Shown here: positions 20,374 to 32,300 of the stretch, piece by piece
Layout: each line of letters starts with the position of its first letter
Position numbering within the stretch: the first letter of the stretch is position 1
Assembly (NCBI RefSeq): GCF_014356525.2
Contig: NC_052518.1
Location: 94,803,987-94,867,986, forward strand
Source: Nilaparvata lugens
Taxonomy: Eukaryota; Arthropoda; Insecta; Hemiptera; Delphacidae
Length of the DNA: 64,000 nt
Reading direction: 5' to 3'
Made by a program: the position numbers and the translations under genes
The notes under the pieces: model-generated
What the model was told of the DNA's origin: nothing
Database searches by the model: none
The model's input: the letters and a program-made list of their open reading frames with translations, nothing else

Positions 20374-23300
20374 GTAATATTTTTTATAGAATTTTTAATG
20401 GAAGTAAGTAAATGGATATTATTGTCTTGCTGATCAGCAAGTTTTTCAGATTAGAAAAACTTGAATTAATGTTTAACAGAGGAATTTTTGCTGTTAAGAT
20501 GATGATACCACCAAACAATTATTTAGCCTATCGTTATTGAGATGTTACATTCATTTCTGGAATATTCCATTAACTAGACCTATTGTACTGAATAACTGAA
20601 TTGTTCGAATTATTTGGATTATCCCAATAACCATTAAAGATAAATTACCGGTTGCATTGAACTCAAAAATCTCATTTTACATAGGTAATATTTGACCATT
20701 TTGAAGAATATTGGTGTCACCAAAAAATTATTTAGTCATTGGTTATTGAGATACGGTATTTTATTCAATAATTTCTTACATTGGCTACCCCATTAAATGT
20801 ACTCAATTGTTCACATTTTAGGAAATACAGTATCTCAATAACCATTGAAGATATGAACTTAGGACCGGTTGCATTGCACTAAAAATTCAATTTTACATAA
20901 GATTTGACTATTTTTGAACATATTTGTGTCACCAAAACATTATTTCGCCACTGGTCATTGAGGTGACCCCACAGCAGCAGGATTGATAGCACAGCAACCA
21001 GCCAGGGACTTGTTCTCCGCAAATAAGCTTCTTTTCAGTGAGGGAAAGACTCAGAAAGTGATGTGTACTCTTGGCAGCAAAGATCTAAACCAGGCACCTG
21101 TCACCCTCCTCGGATTCAGTATATATCCAAAGCTGACCTGGGAGCATCATATTCTTGGAGTGTGCAAGAAGCTGTCAATATTCATAATATCTTTTCAGGA
21201 AGTTGAGAGTCGGTTGCTGATGTTGTATAATACAGTTCTTGGTAGCCGCATACTGTATGGTATCTTGATCTGGGGACATTCGCCACATGACAGAGACATT
21301 CTACTGCTCTAAAAGAAAGCCCTCCGAATCATCACATAAGTTATAGCAAGTATGATGCACATTGCCAGCCAATCTTCCGCAGATTGGGCATCCTTCCACA
21401 CAGTCTGTGGACACTACATCTTGGCTTCACTGCTATATGTGAGGAGTAACATCACAACGCTACATCGGAGAGAGAAAGTGCACTCCTACAACACTCGGAG
21501 AACAAATTTGGATGTGCCGCACTGTCGATGAAGGACTGTTTTCCCGCGCTGGCGATAAGGATGTTTAAGCATTTGCCAGAGCCGGTGAGGGCGCGTCCGG
21601 TGAACATCTCAGGTCCTTCTTGTCTAAGTGGCTAATTGAAAAGAGTTTATATAATATCAGTGACTCATTTAATGAAGATACTTGTGATCTGTAACACTGC
21701 CATCATGATCAAGTAAAGTGTGACCAGTGTTTTTTTTCTCATGTTGAAATATACTGACTGACGCGATCTATCCAGGAATGGCCTGGTCTTTGATCGAGTT
21801 ATTGGATATATTTATAATTTCTGAGATATTCCATTAAATCTACTGAATTTTCAACATTTTTTGAAATACTGTACCGTAAGCTGGGGTGAATATGGACAGT
21901 TTTTCTCATGACTCACACAAAATTCATGTTTTTCTGTTCGTGACTCTATCACCCAAATATGTGCGTATGACATGTAAACTCCTGTCATACCTATTATTGG
22001 GTAATAGGGACATAAAGACGCTTTTTTAAAATTAAATTACATATGTTCAAGTTTATATTTAAACAACAATGACTTCACGATGTCACCGATAATTAACCCA
22101 AAAACCGGCCGACATGCTCCGCGAGAAATCGATAAGTGTGAAAACGGTCAATGAGACCAATAGTGGATTCGAACCCCGCCAACCGTATGCGGTTATTGCG
22201 GATCATGCCCACTTGAGACTTGTGCTTGTGCGTGGGTTCGAATCCTGCCGATAGGCATGAACGTTTCATCATCTCATCAAATCACTATCGCACTTTCCAT
22301 TACCCACGCACAAGCATAAAGCTTATGTGGCATCATCCGCAATAAAAAAAGACTAACTCATTTTATAGTTTGAATAGCTCTATTCATAAGAATGAAAGAT
22401 GTTGAATAGTGATAATCATCAGCCACGAAAAATTGCAGCGGCGTTATGGGGAACGAGATTCTCAACTCACTGCATAAACCCAATAATAAATCAGCCAACA
22501 TTGTTATTGTCAGTTTATATAATTAATAGAGAGGCAATTATAGACAGATATGAATATTTCAATTTCCATGTTGTGATTCAGATAACATGAAAGCATGAAA
22601 TGCAAAACCATTCATTTCATTGGCTCTCAACATATTCAACTTTGAAAAGTTTTGTTGAATTAGGTAAGAGTTTATTTAATAAACTTCATGCACATATTAA
22701 AGAATGTGATATTAATAGTTTTAAGGTTTGTGTTAAAAAGATTCTAATTGACTGCTGTCAATAAGGTTATGAGGATTTGTGGTGACGTCTTTGTATTTTC
22801 TTGACTGTAATATATCTGTTTTAAAAATGTTTCTTATATTTCATAAAATTTGCCTTAATTTGCTTAATTTTTTGTATATATTATGATGATGACAATTGAC
22901 GATTATTGTTATATTTTTGAATTTTTTACTGAATTGTTGACTATGTCTTTCATTAAAGTGCTCTGACAATAAATGAATCTTGAATCTATGATAAAATTCA
23001 GAAGGTTTTCACTCACCAGTTGCACATTTTTACCAAAAAAGTTACTATTTCTTCACCTATTACTGTTCATATTATTGTTTGTATTTATACATTTTATATG
23101 AAATATTCATTTGTCTCTTATTGTGTTGCTAAAAAAGTGTCAAATTTTTACAGCCAAGAAAGACTCAACTCTTACAAGAAAGATGTTGATTCCATCAAAC
23201 GGCTCGGTAAAGAATGGAATCTGAACAATGATGAAATCGACCAAGTATTATTTGATGCGTTCCTCTGTTTGGAGACTGAACGGCTTCAGAAAAAATGCAG

Positions 23301-26300
23301 CAGCTACTCCTTAAAATCCCTGCTTAGCTGGCGTAGTATTCTACTAATATTAGCCGTCTTCACTGTTCTGTCATCGGCCTACATACACAAAAAGACTTTG
23401 CAGAATGTTGTTGAGAGAAACGTCCAAGAAATGATCTATCCAGGAATGAAAGTATTTCGAAAAATGATGCTGCCTCTGGTCAGAACTTTCCCATCACTTT
23501 CCGGTAAGAGAGTTGTTTTGAATTGAAATTTATTGAAAAAAAATAAATATATAATACCCATATACAACAGTATAACAAACTAAATAAAGGGATCTCTACT
23601 ACAATAAATACATAAATTTACTCCCTTGTATATTTTTATTATTCAATCCTCTAAAGGCATTTATTTTTCATAAACATCGTTTTATGACTTATTGGTGGAG
23701 ATTTATTGGAAGAATAAATTAATAATAATACGGTATGTAAAAAAGTACAAAATATACTAAATAGTGGGTCTATGGTACAATATACATAAATGTATCCGCT
23801 TATATATTTTCATGGCTTATTGTTGGATATTCGTTCAAATAAAAAATCCTCTCCTCTCTGATACAAATTTAAATTTCCTCTTGGATTCTCCTTATCACTG
23901 TCTATAGCAAGGAAATGATTTTGGAGCCAGTTGAAACCATGAAGTTAAATAAAATCTTTGATACTGTGAAAAATTCAAACCATGCAATTGAATTTATCTC
24001 TTTTCTATACAGGGCTACTTGTAATATAAATATAAAGAAAATAAAAATCTCAGTACCCTTTTTTTGAAATATTTTATCACAACATGTTTCGGACATTGAT
24101 GCCGAATATCACTTGAAAATGGCATAAATGTCCGAAACATGTTGTGATAAAATATTTCAAAAAAAAGGGTACTGAGATTTTTATTTTCTTTATATTTACA
24201 TGCAATTGAAGTTTCTCATCTCGATGGGTGGTGTTTTTTTAGTTCTCCTTTACATCTCAGCGAATGAAATTATTCAAATAAATCCTATACAGTGACAAAG
24301 GTTGCCTGAAAGGAAGATGTTGATCCTAATTTTTTCCCAGTTTGGGTGTCTATTTTTTGCAGATGTTATCTGTCATATTGTTCAACGCATTTTGCCTGAA
24401 CAACTGAGCTGATTAATCCCATCTCAAATCAAAATATGAACTCAAATTTTTTAGCTACGATTTTTTTCTGTGACACCTATCTTTAGTCTGTAATATGCGT
24501 TTTAGGAAAGCATAATTTATGTGTCTTGTTTTCTTAGCATGTGACACAGATTTATTTGATTTGTTTTATAATGATTCATTATATCTCTACCTCATTATTT
24601 CTCCAAGATTTGTCGGCTTTATCTTATTTTCGAAAAATCACACCTTAAATTTCTATTATAGAGCCACACACATCTCATACGATACTATCTTAGTACTATT
24701 TCCACTGTCTGTCATGTCGTATTTGAATACAGTGCAAACATTTTTCACTGGGATAGATATATAGATAGATAAATGAGACTTTATTTACACTTTACAATAA
24801 ACGTGATGTGGGCGAAATTGAAGCAATAAAAGCCCCCTCTTCCATTCAACCCACGATTATAAGTTACATAAAAATATTAATATACTTTAAAATTCAAAAT
24901 TATGGTAAATTATCTATTAAAAAAATTTATATCATGAAGAAATTATGTTTAAGAGTTTATAAATACATCTAGTACGTGGTTCTAAATACAAATTCATAAA
25001 TACTTATTTTGTTCAATTTCAGCATGGTACGATGAAACATGTTTAGTTGGCAATCCTTATTTTCAAGTATCAGACATGGATTGCTGGCCCTGCAGCAGCA
25101 CACGCAGTGTCCTCAATTTAACAGGAGGCCAACTCTCCTCTGACCAATACCATTCTGGAATACCGTTCATATTCAAGGTAATCTTCAAAAACGCCATTCC
25201 AGTATCCGAAAATAATCTATATTATAGTGAGATTAAAAAGCTCCCATATGCGGTCAAGCTTTCTAGCTTTGCATAATTATATGTGATTAATCAGAAGGAT
25301 TCATTAATATTAATTTTCAATAGCTACTATTTGTGTATTTTACCGGTTGATTCAAAAAAGACTATACAACTTTGAAAATTCATATAAATCTTATCAAACA
25401 AGGTACAGAGCTGGTTTTGGTGTTATTTTAAAGGAAAACACTTCAAGTCTTTTACCTTAAACTGAAGAATTTCTATGTGACTTCCGTTGGTTATCCTGCA
25501 GACATCCCATCGATAGTCGATTTCTTCCCAGACTCGCACTAGCATTTCAGGTGTAACTTGCTCAACAGCAGTGCAAATCCTTGCTCTAAGTTCACGTAGA
25601 GTGGCTGGCAAAGGAGGTTCATACACCATATCTTTTATGAAACCCCACAAGAAAAATTCCAGCGGTGTTAGTCTGGGGAACGAGGGGGCCATGCAATTGG
25701 CGCATTACGGTCAATCCACTGCTTTGGAAAGCGGTCATTAAGAAAATCCCGGACGTCAGTCAGATAGTGAAGTGGTGCGCCATCTTGCATAAAGAAAAAA
25801 ATTCGTTCTCGGTCATCCTCATCAGTCTGTGGTATCAAAAAGTTTTTCAACATATCAAGGTACACTATACCGATTTTCAAACCAAAACACACAGCTAGCA
25901 CTCTCGGGTCCAGTGAAGGCAGTCATCTTTGACATAACTGCCGCTAGCGCTTGTGCGGCGCGACCAGGCATTAGCGGACTACGCGAGTCAAAACTTGGAG
26001 TGTTTTCCTTTAAAACAACACCAAAACCAGCTGTGTACCTTGTTTAATAAGATTTATATGAATTTTCAAAGTTGTTAAGTCCTTTTGGAATCACCCGGTA
26101 TTATTACAAAAATTGTATATGATGATGAATTTTTCTGATAAATAAATCATTTTAAAAATCACATTTCAAAGTCAGCACATAATTAAAATTGCTATCCTTG
26201 TCTGTCATTAGACAAATCAGATAGCTCTATCTTTTTCTAGCTCCGTACTGATGCCAAATCATTTGTATGATATGTAGAAATTCTGGGTGTTTCAAAATGA

Positions 26301-29300
26301 ATGACGGGGCTTCAACATCAACCCGGTATAATGAACTACCTAGATATTAATCTTAATTATGAAAATTTATTAATAAATCATGAAAATATATATTTCCTTG
26401 ATGAATATAATATACAGGGTGATTCTTAATTATGGTAAAATAATTTAATACGTGATAGTAGAGGTAAAAAAAGTTCTTATAAACATATATCCATAAACGC
26501 TTCATTAGCGAGCTATACAGGGTGAAAGATTTCGCCCGGAATTCAGTTCCTCTGGTGAAATACACCGATACTGAATTGTTTGGGGACTAGTTTTTGATAA
26601 ACTTTTGCTGGATTAATATGGAAAAATTTCTGAAAAATTGAATAAAACTAGTCTGGAAGCTGTAGTTTGAGTAGTTTTTGAGAAAAAAGTTGAAATATGC
26701 AAAAATCTAAGTAGAAAAACACAGACTTCTACTTTTGATGCCCAATAACTTTCTTTAATGACCAGTAAACAAATAATGTTTTGCAATAAAAATTGTAGAG
26801 AATTTAATTCTGGTAAGAATTATGTAAGTTGTGTAAACTAAATTCAAATAAAAGTAGAATAAAATGTATTCTTATGTAGTACATTACACCACGAAAATTT
26901 GCTGTTTTATGAGGAGAGAACTAATAACTCATAGGTTGTAGCTGGTTGCAAATAAAATATTTGGTTTTTTATGAAAAGTTTATTTTCATATGAAAGTAGC
27001 ATATTATGTAAATGACATTAAACTTATACCAAGACTAAAGATTAAACTAAGACTAAAGATAATGTTCAAAGTGACCTCCTTTGCTCTGAATGCATATGTT
27101 CAGACGTCTTCTCATCGATTGTCGGACCCGTTAAAATATTCCAGGAGTCTGCTTATCATTTCCATTCCGTTCAAAATCCTTTATCGGAGTTCTTCAATGG
27201 TATCAATCGGAGTATTGTATACTAAGGTTTTCAAGTGTCCCCAAACATAAAAATCCAAAGGATTTAAGTCTGGTGACCTAGCTGGCCATGGTACTGGCCC
27301 ACCTCGGCCAATCCATTGATTTGGAAAGCTGTGATTCAAGTGTTCACAAACAGCAACACTGAAGCGTGCTGGAGCTCCATCATGCATGATTCTCACAAAA
27401 GCAAAGTGAAATGGTTACAAATAACTGGTTAATAGATTAAACAAAAAACACAGCACGGTTACAGTAGGCCTAACTTACAGTTTGTTGTTTTGTTCAACAA
27501 TGAGCTACAATATTTCTGAAAATAATTTTCAGCTGAAAATTTCTTTCAAATATTTTCTTTTAAAACAAAATGAATCAGCTGTTCTTTAAATCCATGTTTT
27601 ATTTGCAATCAGCTACAACCTATGAGTTATTAGTTCTCTCCTCATAAAACAGCAAATTTTCGTGGTGTAATGTACTACATAAGAATACATTTTATTCTAC
27701 TTTTATTTGAATTTAGTTTACACAACTTACATAATTCTTTCCAGAATTAAATTCTCTACAATTTTTATTGCAAAAAATTATTTGTTTACTGATCATTAAA
27801 GAAAGTTATTGGGCATCAAACGTAGAAGTCTGTGTTTTTCTACTTAGATTTTTCTCAAAAACTACTCAAACTACAGCTTCCAGACTAGTTTTATTCAATT
27901 TTTCAGATATTTTTCCATATTAATCCAGCAAAAGTTTATCAAAAACTAGTCCCCAAACAATTCAGTATCGGTGTATTTCACCAGAGGAACTGAATTCCGG
28001 GCGAAATCTTTCACCCTGCATAGCTCGCTAATGAAGCGTTTATGGATATATGTTTATAAGAACTTTTTTCTTTTTTTTTACCTCTACTATCACGTATTAA
28101 ATTATTTTACCATAATTAAGAATCACTAGTTGTGATAAACTAGGAAATATTATTGTTTACAAACTTTTTACTTTCATGTGTATTTTTATAAACATTTCGT
28201 ATATATTTTTAGATATCTCCTCTAATAAATATAACTAATAATTTATCTGGTCGATGGTAAAAATTATTAGTTATATTTATTAGATGAGATATCTAAAAAA
28301 ATTACAAAATGTTTATAAAAATACACATGAAAGTAAAATGTTTGTAAACAATAATATTGCCTAGTTTATTCGAACTGTTTCAATTCGGGCCATTATTTTT
28401 AAAGCACTTTTTAGTCCTGTTTTTTCATTGTGTTATTTTCATCCTAATACAATTCATCCCGTTTATTATTTAGGAGAACCATATGAGAACTGTGGAAATC
28501 AATGATCTGAAAGAAATGTATGTCGAGCATAAAGCAGTTTTCGACGCTCATTCGTCCCAAGTCGAATGCTCTTATGGATGGTCAACGCTTGATGATCTGT
28601 TTTCTGATCACTCTCCATACATCGGTCCTACTGACCAGCTTAATACTAACATTAAATGGTAAGTTCCAAAAAAGGTAACCGTATTGAAACACAAAAAAGT
28701 TTATCAAGTACCCTTATTTATTTTATTGTATGGTGATCGTTATATGGAGTACAGTACGGCACCGATTATCCGGACTGCAACAATCCTCCAGCGGTCACCT
28801 ATCTTTAAAGCTGCAACAATGTAGAAATATAATTAATCTATCCATTTATTCTTATGGCTTTTATCGGCAGAGATCCTTCTGGATGTTCTGCCTTGCCGTA
28901 TTACCCAATGTCATTTCCTAACAACACTCATGTTTATATTAATCCGTTTTTGAACTATTTTTAACGAATTGGAAATTTTAACGAATTAGACTGTAGTGTA
29001 GTTAAAAATAGTTTAAAAACGGATTATTATTACTTGCAGCTCGTCATGGATAACGTAATACATGAGTATCAAGTTTAAAGGTTATGTATTCTGTTCTTCG
29101 TGTTTTCTCACTAAAACTTTGCACTTTCACTTCCTGAGTTTTCATTTTATAGAGTTTGAAATCAAGAAAACTTATTTCTAAACACAAATTCACATTTAAA
29201 AAGCAAACAAATATAAAATTTTGATGATAATATTGAACTGAAAACTTCACATTACAAATATTTCCTTGGCAACCAAATAATTAATAATGGAAAAATAATT

Positions 29301-32300
29301 AATTAACAAAATATTTGATCTAAATAATGGAAATTCATTATTTAATAATTATTAAAGAATATATATTTGGATGAATAAAATATAATTCATCATTTTTAAC
29401 AAGAATGAACATTTAATATTGAACATATATACCGGTATATTAGCTATCTTTTAAAGAAGGCAGTGACAAGGCAGAGAATCGGCAACGCTTTGTCCCATCT
29501 TTTCCATTGACATTATAACGTTGACCTCACTATAACTGATCACTATTTTAAAGTGATCATCTGATCATTCTCTCGATGTAATATAATATATATATATGCA
29601 TATGCATTCATAGGTCAAGGTTAATTAATAATTTTACACTTAATATGTTGAATACTAATAGACTCAAGTAAGTTCTGGAGCCACTGACAAGCCTCTTCTA
29701 CAGCAGCATGAACTTCTGTCAGCCCTCAATGATATGAGTTTTGTGGACACTCAGATATCGGGTGATTCTCTCGAAGTAATATTTTTTATGTATATTGTTC
29801 TTGCTGTATATTGTTGGCTAAGGGCCGTTTGCACAGTATAGATTGCTAAACTCGATTAAGTTAATCGAGTTTAAGTTAATCCGAAAGTTTAAACTTGAAT
29901 CGGTTTTCTCAGTGCATTTACTAATCCACTTTAAGTTAAACTAGTTTAGCGTTAAGTTGGTAATAGAATGTCCTGACTTTTACAGGAAATTTGTTATTTA
30001 TCTCTTTTCTGTATAGGGCTACTTGTAATATAAATAGAAATAGAAATAAAAATCTCAGTACCCTTTTTTTGAAATATTTTATCACAACATGTTTGTAAAA
30101 TTTCAAAATTTCAAAGAATGGCATAAATGTCCGAAACATGTTGTGATAAAATATTTCAAAAAAAGTTATTGAGATTTTTATTTCTTATTATGTTATTTGT
30201 TTACAAACCATCAGTAATTTGAGGTTATGTAGCTACTATTTTAGTATTTTCTTGTTCTTGTTCAAAACCCACAGAGTTGTAAGCTGTACGGTTCTAAAAG
30301 TGAAAAGCGATCAAGAAATTCTTTAAAAAATTATGTTTAGTTGGCACCAGAAAATATATTTTAGAATGTAAGATAAAAAAAAAATATTTTGTTACGCTTG
30401 AATCTACTATGGTCGTCCTCGTTCATTAGAAATCTCTCGAAAGCAATATATCTCATTTATGTGTTATTAAAAACATGTTTTCCAATCGAAGACCACTGTT
30501 AAAAATTGTCTTATTTTCTATCAAGTGATTTATTCAATCAAAATAATAAATTGGCGGTTGCTGTACTCAAGCAAAACTGTTAAAAAATTCTCTATCCCAT
30601 AAATTTAAATTATTTGTTTTTTGCCCAATTTTTCTCAGTTTCAAAATTTCTTCGCAGTCATCTTTATCAATCGCATTAAAAAATTCTATCAATTCCTCCA
30701 TTACAATTATGTTTACATTCAAATAATGATTCACTATAACCTAAATTAATGATAATTATCGTCTACAGAAGCATTAAAAACAACCGTCGAAAAATAATTT
30801 ACTATAAGCTGTTTCCCCATAAAATCTTTACAGATGTCAAGTTAATCCAAATTATTTGGTTTAAACCTCCTGCTTTGGAGGTTTAAACTTTCCTAGAATT
30901 TAAACTCAATACAGAGATTAAACTAATACTGTGCAAACGGAATTTTAGTTTAAACCAAAAAAATGCAGATTTGGTTTAAGCTTTAGCTTGAACTTACACT
31001 GTGCAAACGGCCCTTAATGTCCACCTTTGTTTCCAGGAGACTCAATAGATTGGAACCGATCAGATTAGTAAGAAACCTGTTTGGTACGCCCAAGAATACG
31101 CCGCAATACACGGCAGGAGCAGCCCCGGAAAAGTACATAATCATAGATGAACCTCAAGGACTACCCTATCTTCTTGTAAGTTCTTTCAATTAGGTTTCAT
31201 CACTCTTGCTTGAAGATATCCCTATCATTTAAAAAAAACCAATGACAGTTACTGTAAAATTTATTAAATTACATGCGGTTGTGGTACTAGTGGCCATGAG
31301 GAGTCTGTCCATGGTTAAAACTAGAATATAGAATAGAATATAGAATAGAATATAGGATAGAATATAGAATAGAATATAGAATAGAATATAGAATAGAATA
31401 TAGAATAGAATATAGAATAGAATATAGAATAGAATATAGAATAGAATATAGAATAGAATATAGAATAGAATATAGAATAGAATATAGAATAGAATAGAAT
31501 ATAGGATAGAATATAGAATAGAATATAGAATAGAATATAGAATATTCATTTTATTCAACAATAATACAGAAAATTTCCATACAGTTGAATAACGTCAGGA
31601 AGATTTACAGTCAAAAACTTTATAAAAGATAATTCACACGGCAAGTTATTATGCAAATCATACCTTAAAATTACATTGGCATACATAAATAAGATTGAAA
31701 CACCCTACATTCCATCTAAAAATTCTTCAATACTATAGTAACTCTTATCAACTTAGAACCTACATAAGTCTGTTTTAAAGGTATGCGTCCTAGGATTTAA
31801 ATGAGTTGGCAGCCTATTCAATAATTTCACACCAACATAACTGGGCTTTTTTCTTATAAAGAGAAAGTCTGTGATACTGAACACTGATATTATTTCTATG
31901 CCTAGTATTATGATGGTGTACATCTGAATTTGTTGTCAAGTTGTTTATATTTTTTACCACTAACATAATTTACTTTATAAATGAAAATACAAGGAACTGT
32001 GAGAACTGAAAGATTTCAGAATGCATCTCGGCAAGTGTGGTTAAAGCCTAAACCATAGAGAAACAATAGCGTAAGTAGATATCCCATGGTATAGGGAATT
32101 TATGTCGCAACTTTTACTGTTATCTCAAGCCGATTACTGTCGACTATTGTCAATTTTCACTGTTTTGTTGGGGCGATAGTGTATGAACGGCACAATTTGA
32201 GAGACTACCAGCGTCACACAACTGCATAGGAAAGAACTACGTTAACTATCGGCTTGGGATAACAGTAAAAGTTGCGACATAAACGCCCTATACCATGGGA

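Noticed and set aside
22150..22245. tRNA gene suggested by two GATTCGAA/GGTTCGAATCC words
   Set aside because: No acceptor stem, anticodon arm or box A could be paired around them; the sequence is related to SINE-like fragments elsewhere in the window.
23020..23153. Upstream ATG and 45 codons continuous with C6orf89-like exon 2
   Set aside because: A good polypyrimidine-AG acceptor lies at 23153, the upstream residues show no family similarity, and using the acceptor with the 20369 start gives the expected protein length.
31229..31561. 110-codon minus frame rich in Leu-Phe-Tyr-Ile
   Set aside because: It is the translation of the 12-bp AGAATAGAATAT minisatellite, open only because the unit is a multiple of three.
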